Assembly (NCBI GenBank): GCA_900766185.1
Contig: CAAFUL010000062.1
Span: 1-37,230 of the forward strand
DNA: 37,230 bases
Direction: 5' to 3'
Source: an uncultured Johnsonella sp.
GTDB taxonomy: Bacteria > Bacillota > Clostridia > Lachnospirales > Lachnospiraceae
Positions within the stretch are counted from its first letter, which is position 1. Each line of letters begins with the position of its first letter. The translations under genes were made by a program, and so were the position numbers. Shown here in pieces: positions 1-8,442 of this stretch. The notes under the pieces were generated by a model. The model did not search any database. It was not told the DNA's origin and saw only the letters and a program-made list of their open reading frames with translations.

Positions 1-160
1 ATAAACCGTTAAACTATCTTGCCAAGGACAATCTGAGACCGCCGGTACTTGCTTTATCAAGCCGTCAGGCGAAGATAAAGCTTAGTACCGCTGCGAGGCG
101 AAGTTAGCGGGAGCGTGTCCAGGGCAAGATATGTTTGTAACGGTTTATGTGATAGACAAA
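1..160 (+). repeat. Long palindromic repeat, copy 1 (cut by window edge)
   Basis: The left end of the window carries an imperfect palindrome of about 150 bp. Positions 1-11 pair with 138-148 (ATAAACCGTTA), 15-23 with 123-131 (TATCTTGCC), 26-30 with 116-120, 39-42 with 107-110, 43-49 with 84-90 (CGGTACT), 51-58 with 74-81 (GCTTTATC) and 61-63 with 68-70. A nearly identical copy lies inverted at 37004-37166 directly after dnaE. It has no ORF worth calling and is GC-richer than the surrounding spacer. It could be a MITE-like element or a structured RNA; I cannot tell which. At least three bases seen in the other copy lie beyond the window edge. Confidence 0.85.
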
Positions 161-189
161 CCATTATATTTAGTATTTTTAAAAATTCA

Positions 190-219
190 TTGGCATATAT
201 GGTATATTTATAGTAAAAT
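190..219 (+). promoter_or_regulatory. Predicted sigma-A promoter of lepA
   Basis: A -35-like TTGGCA at 190-195 and a -10-like TAAAAT at 214-219 are 18 bp apart in the AT-rich stretch between the palindromic repeat and lepA. Transcription would begin near 226, giving a leader of only about 20 nt. It is read from consensus alone. Confidence 0.45.
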
Positions 220-248
220 ACCTAAAAAAAGGAAATGATTAACAGATT

Positions 249-2057
249 ATGCAGGAACAAGACAGAATAAGGAATTTTTGTATCATAGCACATATTGATC
301 ATGGGAAGTCTACACTTGCCGATCGTATTATAGAAAAGACCGGACTGCTGACCAGCAGGGAAATGCAGTCGCAGGTTCTTGATAACATGGATCTTGAAAG
401 AGAAAGAGGTATCACTATTAAGAGTCAGGCGGTAAGGACTGTATATAGGGCAAAAGACGGCAATGAATATATCTTTAACCTTATAGACACTCCGGGGCAT
501 GTAGACTTTAATTATGAGGTATCAAGATCTCTTGCAGCCTGTGACGGTGCAGTATTGGTAGTGGATGCGGCACAGGGCATAGAAGCTCAAACTATGGCAA
601 ATGTATATTTGGCACTTGATAATAACCTGGAAGTCGTGCCGGTTATCAATAAGGTTGACTTACCGAGTGCTGACCCAGATAAGGTGGCTGAGCAGATTGA
701 GGATGTGATAGGAATAGAAGCACATGATGCTCCCAAGATATCTGCAAAGATGGGAACAAATATAGAGGATGTACTGGAAAGTATAGTGCATAAGATACCG
801 GCTCCGAAAGGTGATGAAAAAGCTCCTTTGCAGGCTTTGGTATTTGACTCAATATATGACTCTTATAAGGGAGTAATAATCTTTGTAAGAGTAAAAGAAG
901 GAAGGGTGCAAAAAGGCGATAAAATACTGCTTATGGCAACGAAGGCTGTTGAGGATGTTGTAGAAGTGGGATATTTCGGTGCAGGCAGGTTTATTCCCTG
1001 CGACTACTTGAGTGCCGGTATGGTAGGCTATATTACCGCAAGCATAAAAAATGTTAAGGATACAAGGGTCGGCGATACTGTAACTCTTGCTGCAAATCCT
1101 TGCAAAGAGGCGCTTCCGGGATATAAAAAGGTTACTCCCATGGTGTACTGCGGTTTGTATCCGGCAGACGGTGCAAAGTACAATGATCTAAGAGAAGCCT
1201 TGGAAAAGCTGCAACTTAATGATGCTTCGCTTTTTTATGAGCCTGAGACTTCGCTTGCACTCGGATTTGGTTTCAGATGTGGATTTTTAGGGCTTTTACA
1301 CTTGGAGGTCATACAGGAAAGACTGGAAAGGGAGTACAACCTTGATTTGGTAACTACAGCACCGGGTGTTGTATACAGAGTGTATAAAACAGACGGTACC
1401 ATGATAGAGCTTACCAATCCTTCAAACCTGCCGGATCCCAGTGAGATAGAGCATATGGAAGAGCCTATAGTATCGGCTGAAATTATGCTTAGTAAGGAGT
1501 ATGTAGGAGCTATTATGACACTTTGTCAGGAAAGGAGAGGAGTTTACATAGGTATGCACTATGTAGATGACAGCAGAGCTATACTCAAATACGATTTGCC
1601 GCTTAATGAGATAATATATGATTTCTTTGATGCATTAAAGAGCAGATCAAGAGGTTATGCTTCTCTGGACTATGATATAAAGGGATATGAGACTTCTGTG
1701 CTTAAGAAGCTTGATATACTGATCAATAAAGAGGAAGTTGATGCGTTGTCATTTATAGTACATGCGGATTCTGCCTATGAAAGAGGCAGAAAGATGTGTG
1801 AAAAGTTAAAAGAGGAGATACCGAGGCATCTATTTGAGATACCCATACAGGCGGCAGTGGGCGGTAAGGTAATAGCCAGAGAGACTGTGAAAGCCATGAG
1901 GAAGGATGTACTTGCCAAGTGCTACGGAGGTGATATAAGCCGAAAGAGAAAGCTTTTGGAAAAGCAAAAAGAGGGCAAGAAGCGTATGAGACAGATAGGC
2001 AATGTGGAAATACCGCAAAAGGCATTTATGAGTGTGCTTAAATTAGATGAAGAGTAG
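249..2057 (+). CDS. lepA: Elongation factor 4 (LepA), translational GTPase
   Basis: LepA/EF4 is a ribosome-dependent GTPase that acts on elongating or assembling ribosomes. The 602 residues match the family's usual length of about 600. The G1 P-loop AHIDHGKST is at 14-22, the switch-I ERGITI at 52-57, G3 DTPGHVDF at 80-87 and G4 NKVD at 134-137. EF-G-like domains II, III and V follow, and the tail is rich in Lys and Arg (RKRKLLEKQKEGKKRMR), as in the LepA-specific C-terminal domain that contacts tRNA. The ATG at 249 is chosen because it places the GTPase domain at the usual N-terminus; the purine-rich AAAGGA near 229-233 is a rather distant ribosome site. hemW follows after 17 bp, the common lepA-hemW pairing of Firmicutes, and is probably co-transcribed. 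Confidence 0.97.
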   Translation: MQEQDRIRNFCIIAHIDHGKSTLADRIIEKTGLLTSREMQSQVLDNMDLERERGITIKSQAVRTVYRAKDGNEYIFNLIDTPGHVDFNYEVSRSLAACDGAVLVVDAAQGIEAQTMANVYLALDNNLEVVPVINKVDLPSADPDKVAEQIEDVIGIEAHDAPKISAKMGTNIEDVLESIVHKIPAPKGDEKAPLQALVFDSIYDSYKGVIIFVRVKEGRVQKGDKILLMATKAVEDVVEVGYFGAGRFIPCDYLSAGMVGYITASIKNVKDTRVGDTVTLAANPCKEALPGYKKVTPMVYCGLYPADGAKYNDLREALEKLQLNDASLFYEPETSLALGFGFRCGFLGLLHLEVIQERLEREYNLDLVTTAPGVVYRVYKTDGTMIELTNPSNLPDPSEIEHMEEPIVSAEIMLSKEYVGAIMTLCQERRGVYIGMHYVDDSRAILKYDLPLNEIIYDFFDALKSRSRGYASLDYDIKGYETSVLKKLDILINKEEVDALSFIVHADSAYERGRKMCEKLKEEIPRHLFEIPIQAAVGGKVIARETVKAMRKDVLAKCYGGDISRKRKLLEKQKEGKKRMRQIGNVEIPQKAFMSVLKLDEE

Positions 2058-2074
2058 TAATTATAAGTAATAAG

Positions 2075-3226
2075 ATGAGAAAACAACTGGAATTATATGT
2101 GCATATACCTTTTTGTGAGAAGAAATGTCTGTATTGTGATTTTCTTTCTTTCAGTGCGGAAGAAGACTTACACAAGGTATATGTTGATAAGTTAATAGAA
2201 GAAATAAGAGTTCAGGCAAAGAATTATTCGGATTACCAAATAAGCAGTATATTTATAGGCGGAGGTACACCTTCAGTCATAAAGGCGGTATATATATCAA
2301 ATATTATGAGTGCCATATATGAGGCATTTATAGTAGAGTCCTTAGCGGAGGTAACCATAGAATGTAATCCGGGAACAGTGGATATAGATAAGCTTTTAGT
2401 TTACAAGCAGTCGGGTATCAACCGCATCAGCGTAGGCTTACAATCAACAGTTGATAAAGAACTGCAGCATCTTGGAAGAGTGCATACCTATGCCGACTTT
2501 CTTTACAGTTATGAGAAGATAAGGGAGTCCGGCTATAAGAATGTCAACATAGACTTGATGTCGGCACTTCCATGGCAGACCTTGGACAGTTGGAAGTCTA
2601 CGCTCAAGAAGGTGGTAATGTTAAAGCCTGAGCATATATCGGCTTATTCACTGATAATAGAAGAGGGTACCGAGTTTAGTAAGATTTACGGAAGCCCCGA
2701 GGGGAGAAAGTTTTTACCTACGGAAGAAGTCGAAAGATCTATGTACCACAGTACTATAAATATATTAAAAAACTACGGTTATGAAAGGTACGAGATAAGC
2801 AATTATTCAAAACCGGGATATGAAAGCAAGCATAACATAGGTTATTGGACGGGAGAAGAATATCTTGGTTTTGGAATAGGGGCAAGCAGTTATGTCTATG
2901 GCAGAAGGTTTAATGTCGAAAGAGATATAAAAAAGTATCTTGCCATAGATATGAAGAGAGATATTATGCCGCTTTATCAAAATATACATGAGCTAAGTAC
3001 CAAAGAAAAGATGGAGGAGTTCATGTTCCTTGGGCTAAGGCTTGCCAAGGGAGTTCTTGTTACAGACTTTTATGACAGATTCGGTGTCGAGCTTATTGAT
3101 GTATTTGAAAAGCAGGTACAAAAAAATATATCATTCGGGCTTTTGAAGTACGACAATCTTTATTTGAGACTTACCGATAAGGGACTTGACTTAAGCAACA
3201 GAGTAATGGGCGACTTTTTATTATGA
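2075..3226 (+). CDS. hemW: HemW-type radical SAM protein (heme chaperone)
   Basis: This is a radical SAM protein of the HemN/HemW group. The cluster-binding CX3CX2C is at Cys14, Cys18 and Cys21, followed by Asp-Phe. That CXXCDF form is typical of HemW, whereas true HemN oxidases have a fourth cysteine. The SAM-binding GGGTPS is at 62-67, and a HemN_C-like domain occupies roughly the last 100 residues. Family knowledge says HemW binds and passes on heme rather than oxidising coproporphyrinogen, although many databases still label it an oxidase. The gene follows lepA closely and its stop overlaps the next start by 4 bp (ATGA), so lepA, hemW and the acetyltransferase probably form one operon. 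In many Firmicutes hrcA-grpE-dnaK follows hemW; here it does not. Confidence 0.93.
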   Translation: MRKQLELYVHIPFCEKKCLYCDFLSFSAEEDLHKVYVDKLIEEIRVQAKNYSDYQISSIFIGGGTPSVIKAVYISNIMSAIYEAFIVESLAEVTIECNPGTVDIDKLLVYKQSGINRISVGLQSTVDKELQHLGRVHTYADFLYSYEKIRESGYKNVNIDLMSALPWQTLDSWKSTLKKVVMLKPEHISAYSLIIEEGTEFSKIYGSPEGRKFLPTEEVERSMYHSTINILKNYGYERYEISNYSKPGYESKHNIGYWTGEEYLGFGIGASSYVYGRRFNVERDIKKYLAIDMKRDIMPLYQNIHELSTKEKMEEFMFLGLRLAKGVLVTDFYDRFGVELIDVFEKQVQKNISFGLLKYDNLYLRLTDKGLDLSNRVMGDFLL

Positions 3227-4242
3227 TAAGATATTTGGAAAAAGAAGAAGCATATAAGAGCAGAAAGCTTTATAAAGAAGCATTTTTTGAGGACAGTGAA
3301 AGCTTTACCGACTATTATTACAAGGAAAAGGTAAAGAATAACCGTATACTTATAGACGAAGAAAATTCTACAATAAGGGCTATGCTGCATCAAAATCCCT
3401 ACCTGATAAGTTTTTTGGGAAATACTTATGAGGTTGATTATATAGTGGCGGTGGCTACAGGTAAAGAATATAGAAGACAGGGGCTTATGAGAAATTTGCT
3501 GTATAAAAGCCTTAATACCATGTATAGTGAAAAAAAGCCTTTTACTTTTTTGTTACCTGCCAACAAAGCCTACTATGAGCCATTTGATTTTAATTTTATA
3601 TCAGACTATTATCTGATTGAGATTGATGAAAAGAAGAATATAGTCACTAAGCCTTATGAGAATAAGGATAAAAATAATCTTACAGAATTCATGATGGATT
3701 ATTTTTCTAAAAACTATCAGCTATACTGTATAAGGGATGATTTCTATGTAGACAGGCTTATAGAAGAACTTAAGAGTGAAGACGGTTTTATAGAGCTTTT
3801 ATATTCAGATGATAAAATTGTAGGTTATAAGCTTATCTGGGGACTTGAAAAAAAAGAAGTCAGGGCATTTGTTCTTGAAAAGGCTTATAGGAAAGCCTTT
3901 ATTAAAAAGAATGAGGCTTACATGGCTCGTATTGTCAATCTAAAGGAGTTTATGAAAAATATTTCTATTAAAAAAGCATGTGGGCAAGACGAGCTTACTT
4001 TGTATATAAGTGTAAAAGATGCCATTATAAAAGAAAATAATGCCTGCTTTAGATGGAAGCTGGGGAAAAGCGGCTCAATCATAGAAGAGATAAGCGAAAA
4101 AGAAGCAGCTTTACATAATCTTATAGAACTTGATATAAAGGATTTAAGCGGATATCTATTCGGCTACGGGGATAAATATGATGCACAGCTTGGAGCCTGT
4201 GTTGAAAAAGCAGCGCCGGTATATATAGATGAAGTGGTATAG
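3223..4242 (+). CDS. GNAT-family N-acetyltransferase, Eis-like
   Basis: The 339-residue protein has an N-terminal GNAT fold. The acetyl-CoA pyrophosphate-binding loop appears as YRRQGLMRNLL around 83-93, with RRQG at 84-87, after a beta-strand ending VAVATG. The later YYEPFDFNF resembles the 'moved up to Y-x-x-x-G/D-F' motif of Eis-like acetyltransferases (Acetyltransf_9 type). The remaining 200 or so residues would be a second GNAT-like half plus a short C-terminal domain, a little shorter than typical Eis proteins of about 400 residues. The substrate cannot be read from the sequence; amines of small molecules or peptides are possible. The ATGA overlap with hemW indicates translational coupling. 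Confidence 0.8.
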   Translation: MIRYLEKEEAYKSRKLYKEAFFEDSESFTDYYYKEKVKNNRILIDEENSTIRAMLHQNPYLISFLGNTYEVDYIVAVATGKEYRRQGLMRNLLYKSLNTMYSEKKPFTFLLPANKAYYEPFDFNFISDYYLIEIDEKKNIVTKPYENKDKNNLTEFMMDYFSKNYQLYCIRDDFYVDRLIEELKSEDGFIELLYSDDKIVGYKLIWGLEKKEVRAFVLEKAYRKAFIKKNEAYMARIVNLKEFMKNISIKKACGQDELTLYISVKDAIIKENNACFRWKLGKSGSIIEEISEKEAALHNLIELDIKDLSGYLFGYGDKYDAQLGACVEKAAPVYIDEVV

Positions 4243-4320
4243 CATAATATTCATATCATTAAAGAAAAATTTAAGAACTTAGCTATGTTATTTTATAAAA
4301 TACTATGCTAGAGTAACTTA

Positions 4321-4380
4321 TACTGCTTTTGTATCATTATTTCGCTTAGATACAGTGTATGCTGTAAGAAATAAGCAGTA
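4321..4380. repeat. Small inverted repeat upstream of lipoprotein gene
   Basis: TACTGCTT at 4321-4328 is inverted as AAGCAGTA at 4373-4380, and inside it TGTATC at 4330-4335 pairs with GATACA at 4349-4354. It lies in the 175-bp gap before the lipoprotein gene and has no T-run, so it is probably not a terminator. It could be an operator, a leader structure or a tiny relic element. Confidence 0.4.
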
Positions 4381-4417
4381 TTAGTATGAATTAAGATTGT
4401 AAATAAAAGGAGAAAAT

Positions 4418-5077
4418 ATGAAACTGAAGAAATACATTATGACAATAGGAGTAGTGTCAGCGTTGGCACTATCAGTAGTTGCGTGTTCCAATAAAGCGGA
4501 TACTACTGCAAGTCAGTCTGCAAATGCAGGTGAAAGCGTAAGTGCGGATAATAAGGAAAGCTCTACGGAAGAAACAAGAACTATAGCTTATGATGAATCC
4601 GTTAAGCAGTTGGAATTAAATTTTGATAATGTTGGAAATCTTCTCGGCGTTTCATATGAGGATCTGATCGCCGTTAAGCAAGAGCCTAAGGAAGACCAAA
4701 AAGAAGAGGGTAAAAGGGTTTTGAAGTATGAAAATCCTGCAATGGAATTTGTACTTTATCCGGATGCCGCAGATCCTACTAATGAGAATGCTTATCTTAC
4801 ACAGGCTATAAGGACCGATATGAAGACTGCTTGGGGACTTGCCGAAGATATGCCGGTCAAGGATCTCGTCAAAGCCGTATCTGCTACAAGTGAGCCGGTA
4901 TACAGTGAAGCTGAGACAGAAGGAGAACTTGCTATAGGTAATGCCGGTCAAAAAGTTGTAGAATTTGAAAGCTACGGATATTTATTCAGAATAGCTTATG
5001 ACGGCGATAAGGTCACTCCAAATTCTCAGATAGGAGCATACGGACTTGATCTCGTAGACTCAGTCAGAGCAAAGTAA
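4418..5077 (+). CDS. Putative lipoprotein of unknown function
   Basis: I do not recognise a family. The first 22 residues are a lipoprotein signal: a Lys-rich start (MKLKK), a hydrophobic core, and the lipobox VVAC with Cys23 as the lipidated residue. A Ser/Thr/Ala/Glu-rich linker to about residue 50 is typical of surface lipoproteins. The rest, about 165 residues, is acidic with alternating hydrophobic residues and suggests a small alpha/beta domain exposed outside the membrane. The start is well supported by AAAGGAG seven bases upstream. The gene stands alone, with an inverted repeat upstream and an IS200/IS605-like relic immediately downstream. Confidence 0.75.
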   Translation: MKLKKYIMTIGVVSALALSVVACSNKADTTASQSANAGESVSADNKESSTEETRTIAYDESVKQLELNFDNVGNLLGVSYEDLIAVKQEPKEDQKEEGKRVLKYENPAMEFVLYPDAADPTNENAYLTQAIRTDMKTAWGLAEDMPVKDLVKAVSATSEPVYSEAETEGELAIGNAGQKVVEFESYGYLFRIAYDGDKVTPNSQIGAYGLDLVDSVRAK

Positions 5078-5091
5078 TTTTGGTATTTGAA

Positions 5092-5250
5092 ATAATGCTA
5101 CCGTAATCCCACCGGCTTTAGACGGCGGGTTAAGGTAGTATAAGAAAAAACAATAGGGCAGGGACTGCCCGAATTAACGCCTGTGGAGATAGTAGGTTGC
5201 GAGGTCAGCGAAGCAGGAAGCCCATAGACTTTAGACTATGGGTAGTTCAC
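5092..5250 (+). mobile_element. IS200/IS605-family relic: end hairpins and tnpB-tail/omega-RNA-like sequence
   Basis: This non-coding block holds three hairpins: 5098-5138 (CTACC/GGTAG around CCCACCG/CGGCGGG), 5157-5170 (GGGCAG/CTGCCC) and 5221-5242 (CCCATAG/CTATGGG). The last is preceded by GAAGCAGGAAG and followed by GTAGTTCAC. From family knowledge this GAAGCAGGAAG-hairpin-AGTTCAC layout is that of the right end of IS200/IS605 elements, where the 3' part of tnpB merges with its guide (omega) RNA. No tnpA or tnpB remains, so it is a solo relic or a short non-autonomous derivative. A shorter related piece is at 33453-33492. Confidence 0.65.
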
Positions 5251-5263
5251 AACTTAAGAATAA

Positions 5264-5300
5264 AATACACAAGATAATTAATATATCTTGTGTATTTTTC
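5264..5300 (+). terminator. Rho-independent terminator
   Basis: ATACACAAGATA at 5265-5276 pairs perfectly with TATCTTGTGTAT at 5284-5295 and is followed by a T-run. It ends transcription from the lipoprotein/relic region. It also argues against starting the downstream carboxypeptidase at 5288, since that start would lie inside the hairpin. Confidence 0.8.
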
Positions 5301-5344
5301 TTTATGCTGATGTAACAAGGGTTTTTGTAGTAGAAAGGATATTT

Positions 5345-6691
5345 ATGAGGCAGAATAAGTTTAGTAGAGGTAGTGTATATGTGTCTGTGCTTACGGCACT
5401 TTGTCTTATAGGCAGCACCTGTTTTAATGTGACGGCAAAGGCTGAGGTTCAGAAACCGGATATAAGTTCGCCGGCAGCTATACTTATGGATGCAAAAAGC
5501 GGCAAGGTATTGTATGAAAAGAATTCAAAGCAAAGATATGCTCCGGCATCAATAACCAAAATCATGACAGCTTTGATCGTTGCAGAAAATGCGGATATGT
5601 CCGATATGGTAACCTACAGTGCAAACGCTACGACTAATCTTGAGTCGGGTGCGGTTACCGCAGGAGTCAGTGCCGGAGATGTGATAAGTGTAAAGGACAG
5701 TATGTATGCACTTATGCTAAAATCCGCCAACGAGGTGGCAAACGGTTTGGCAGAGCATGTAGCCGGATCTGTAAGCTCATTTGCGGCTAAGATGAATGCA
5801 AAGGCTAAGGAGCTTGGGGCAACTGATACTAATTTTGTTAATCCCAGCGGATTAAATAATGACAATCAATATACAAGTGCCTACGATATGGCTCTGATAT
5901 CAAAGGCTGCATTTGCCAATGAAACGGTATTAAAGGTAAGCTCTACCAAGACTTATACATTTCCGGCTACTAAAAAAAATGCCAATGCTGTAAATTTTAC
6001 AGTAGGACATAAGATGTTAAGAGAGTCGGATTCAAGGTATTATAAAGATGCCGTGGCAGGAAAGACCGGCTACACAAAAGCGGCGGGTAATACTTTAGTA
6101 ACTTATGCAAAAAAAGACGGTAAAGAGTTGATAGTAGTTATACTAAAAAGTAAAGGTACTCATTATACTGATACCAAAGCTCTTTTGGACTATGGATTCG
6201 GCATAAGTTCCGAAAGTGATACAAAGTCTGAAAGCAAAAACGGCAGTGAACAGGAGGGCGAGAACAAAAGTAGCAAAGAACCTGCTCAGAATGTAAAAAA
6301 AAACGAAAATAGTACAGGTTCAAGATACGCAATAGAAGCAAGCAGAAGCCCTCAAATGCTTAAAAGTACCAATGACAGTACCGATGTCTGGAAAAAGGAT
6401 GACAGAGGCTGGTGGTATGTGAAGAAAGACAGTTCCTATGCAAAATCGGAACTTCTTAATATAGACTCAAAAGAATATTGGTTTAACGGTGAGGGTTACA
6501 TGGCTACAGGGTGGCTGCAGGATAAGTCGGGAGACTGGTTTTACTTTAATAAGGACGGAAGTATGAGAAAGTCGGCATGGCTTGAATATAAGTCGGCATG
6601 GTATTATCTGTCATCTTCGGGAATTATGCTTAAGTCTGCCAAAACTCCTGACGGATATAGTGTAAACAGTGAGGGTGTATGGGTAAATTAG
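5345..6691 (+). CDS. Serine D-Ala-D-Ala carboxypeptidase (DacA/PBP5 type) with cell-wall-binding repeats
   Basis: This penicillin-binding protein would remove the terminal D-Ala from peptidoglycan stem peptides outside the cell. From the ATG at 5345 (AGAAAGGA five bases upstream) it has 448 residues. The export signal ends near AKA at 31-33, and the catalytic motifs of peptidase S11 are SITK at 69-72 (nucleophile Ser69), SAN at 127-129 and KTG at 240-242. After the catalytic domain comes a Ser/Glu/Lys-rich linker, then about 100 residues of Trp/Tyr/Gly repeats (GWWYV, TGWLQ, WFYFNKDGSM, WYYLSSSG) of the CW_binding_1/choline-binding type. These replace the amphipathic membrane anchor usual in PBP5. 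Its end overlaps the next gene by 13 bp. Confidence 0.92.
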   Translation: MRQNKFSRGSVYVSVLTALCLIGSTCFNVTAKAEVQKPDISSPAAILMDAKSGKVLYEKNSKQRYAPASITKIMTALIVAENADMSDMVTYSANATTNLESGAVTAGVSAGDVISVKDSMYALMLKSANEVANGLAEHVAGSVSSFAAKMNAKAKELGATDTNFVNPSGLNNDNQYTSAYDMALISKAAFANETVLKVSSTKTYTFPATKKNANAVNFTVGHKMLRESDSRYYKDAVAGKTGYTKAAGNTLVTYAKKDGKELIVVILKSKGTHYTDTKALLDYGFGISSESDTKSESKNGSEQEGENKSSKEPAQNVKKNENSTGSRYAIEASRSPQMLKSTNDSTDVWKKDDRGWWYVKKDSSYAKSELLNIDSKEYWFNGEGYMATGWLQDKSGDWFYFNKDGSMRKSAWLEYKSAWYYLSSSGIMLKSAKTPDGYSVNSEGVWVN

Positions 6692-7545
6692 TTATTGTAG
6701 GCATAGTTATTATCCTATTGATTTTAATAATATTGTATTTTCGTTCGGAATATGAAAAAAACAGTTTTGTACTTATCAGGTATAAGTTCAAAAGTAAAAA
6801 AATTAAAACTGCAAAAAAAGTAATATTTATAAGTGATTTACATGACAAGCAATTTGGAGAAGATAATGAAAAACTTATCAATGCTATAGATGAATGTAAA
6901 CCTGATTTTATAGTTATAGGCGGAGATATGATGATAACAAAGGGCTTGGTAGATTTAAAACCGAGCCTTTTATTTTGTGAAAAACTTGCAAAAAAGTATA
7001 AAGTATATTACGCCAACGGCAATCATGAACTTAGATTAAAGAATGAAAAGTATGCCGGTCTTTATGCCGAGCTTAATAAGTCGGTTAAAAAAATGGGTAT
7101 ATACAGGCTGGAAGACAGTTTTGAAAAAACAGAAGATATATGTATATATGGTCTTGATATTGATAAGAAGTATTATAAAAAGCTTGATAATGCGGAATTT
7201 GATAAGTCGTACATAGAAAAAAAGCTTGGCAGTGCCAAGGAACAATATTATAACATATTACTTGCACACAGCCCGTTATTCTTAAATGCCTACGCAGACT
7301 GGGGAGCGGATCTTGTGCTTTCCGGGCATTTTCATGGAGGGACTATAAGGGTTTGGAAAGACATAGGACTTATGACACCGCAGATACATTTTTTCAGCGA
7401 TATGGTGCATGGTCTTAAGAAAAAAAATGATACCAATCTTATAATATCCTCGGGGCTTGGAACACACAGTATAAACATAAGGCTTAATGACAGGGCTGAG
7501 CTTATACTTATAGAGCTGTTGCCTTTACATAAGGATAAAGATTAA
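6679..7545 (+). CDS. Membrane-anchored calcineurin-like metallophosphoesterase (YkuE/YaeI type)
   Basis: The 288-residue protein has one N-terminal membrane segment (about 4-20), followed by a calcineurin-like phosphoesterase domain. Metal-binding motifs are visible: SDLHD with Asp53 and His55, GGDM with Asp83, GNHE with Asn115 and His116, and near the end a lone His in AHSP and GHFHGG. This is the full set for a two-metal phosphoesterase. Related proteins (YkuE, YaeI, LpxH-like) act on lipids or cell-wall carriers at the membrane, but the substrate here is unknown. The start overlaps the carboxypeptidase by 13 bp, with GTGAGGG just upstream, suggesting coupled expression and an envelope role. 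Confidence 0.88.
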   Translation: MGKLVIVGIVIILLILIILYFRSEYEKNSFVLIRYKFKSKKIKTAKKVIFISDLHDKQFGEDNEKLINAIDECKPDFIVIGGDMMITKGLVDLKPSLLFCEKLAKKYKVYYANGNHELRLKNEKYAGLYAELNKSVKKMGIYRLEDSFEKTEDICIYGLDIDKKYYKKLDNAEFDKSYIEKKLGSAKEQYYNILLAHSPLFLNAYADWGADLVLSGHFHGGTIRVWKDIGLMTPQIHFFSDMVHGLKKKNDTNLIISSGLGTHSINIRLNDRAELILIELLPLHKDKD

Positions 7546-7647
7546 CTATAATGTAGGAGTATTATAAAAATGAGTATGATACAATGGCAAGCGATACCTA
7601 AACTGCAATAAATCATTAGCCAAGTTATTACTCAAACCAGAGGAAGT

Positions 7648-8442
7648 ATGGAATTATTATATAAACTTGAACATTTTGAAGGTCCCTTGGATCTGCTTCT
7701 GCACTTAATAGAAAAGGACAAGATCAATATTTACGATATACCCATAGTGCATATCACAAAGCAATATTTGGACTTTGTTAAGGATATGGGAGAAGATGCC
7801 GAGCTTATGTCGGAGTTTTTGGTGATGGCAGCCACGCTTTTGGATATAAAGGCAAAGATGCTTTTACCAAAAGATAAAGACGAGGACTCAGGAGAAGAAG
7901 TAGACCCAAGAGCCGAGCTTGTAGAAAGGCTTATAGAGTATAAAAAATGCAAGCTTATGGCAAGGGAGCTTGCAGATATGGAGTTTGACGGAGAAAGACA
8001 TTTGTATAAAGAGCCTAATATACCTAAAGAAGTGCATAGTTACAAGCAACCTTACAATCTTGATGAGTTATTTGCCGATATAAAAATAGATAAACTAAAA
8101 GAGATCTATGAACAGATATTAAAAAAACAGGATTTTAGAATAGATAAGCAAAGAAGTAATTTCGGAACAATAAAAAAAGAAACTATAAGTCTGGAGCAAA
8201 AGATACGCTTTGTGCTTGAGCAGGTAAGACTTAGAAGGAAAATCTCTTTTAAGAGTGTGCTTATAAATGCTAAAAGCAGACTTGATGTAGTGGTAAGCTT
8301 TTTGGCAGTACTTGAGCTTATGAAACTTTCAAGACTACGGGTTATACAGGAGTCCGTAGGGGATGAAATAATGCTTATAAGCACAGAAGAAACTTCAAAA
8401 TTTGAAGATATTGATTTATCAAAGATAGAGGAGCTTGTATGA
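7648..8442 (+). CDS. scpA: Segregation and condensation protein A (kleisin)
   Basis: ScpA is the kleisin that bridges the heads of the Smc dimer in the chromosome-condensing complex. The N-terminus carries the signature FEGPLDLLLHLIEK (about 9-22), followed by the helical region that binds the Smc neck. An acidic linker follows, and the C-terminal winged helix around 185-250 (RRKISFKSVLINAKSRLDVVVSFLAVLELMKL) binds the Smc cap. The length of 264 residues is normal. The ATG follows AGAGGAAG. The gene overlaps scpB by 4 bp (ATGA), so the two subunits are translated together. Confidence 0.96.
   Translation: MELLYKLEHFEGPLDLLLHLIEKDKINIYDIPIVHITKQYLDFVKDMGEDAELMSEFLVMAATLLDIKAKMLLPKDKDEDSGEEVDPRAELVERLIEYKKCKLMARELADMEFDGERHLYKEPNIPKEVHSYKQPYNLDELFADIKIDKLKEIYEQILKKQDFRIDKQRSNFGTIKKETISLEQKIRFVLEQVRLRRKISFKSVLINAKSRLDVVVSFLAVLELMKLSRLRVIQESVGDEIMLISTEETSKFEDIDLSKIEELV

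Noticed and set aside
2075..3226. Coproporphyrinogen III oxidase (HemN)
   Set aside because: The cluster motif ends CXXCDF without the fourth cysteine, and the lepA neighbour fits HemW.
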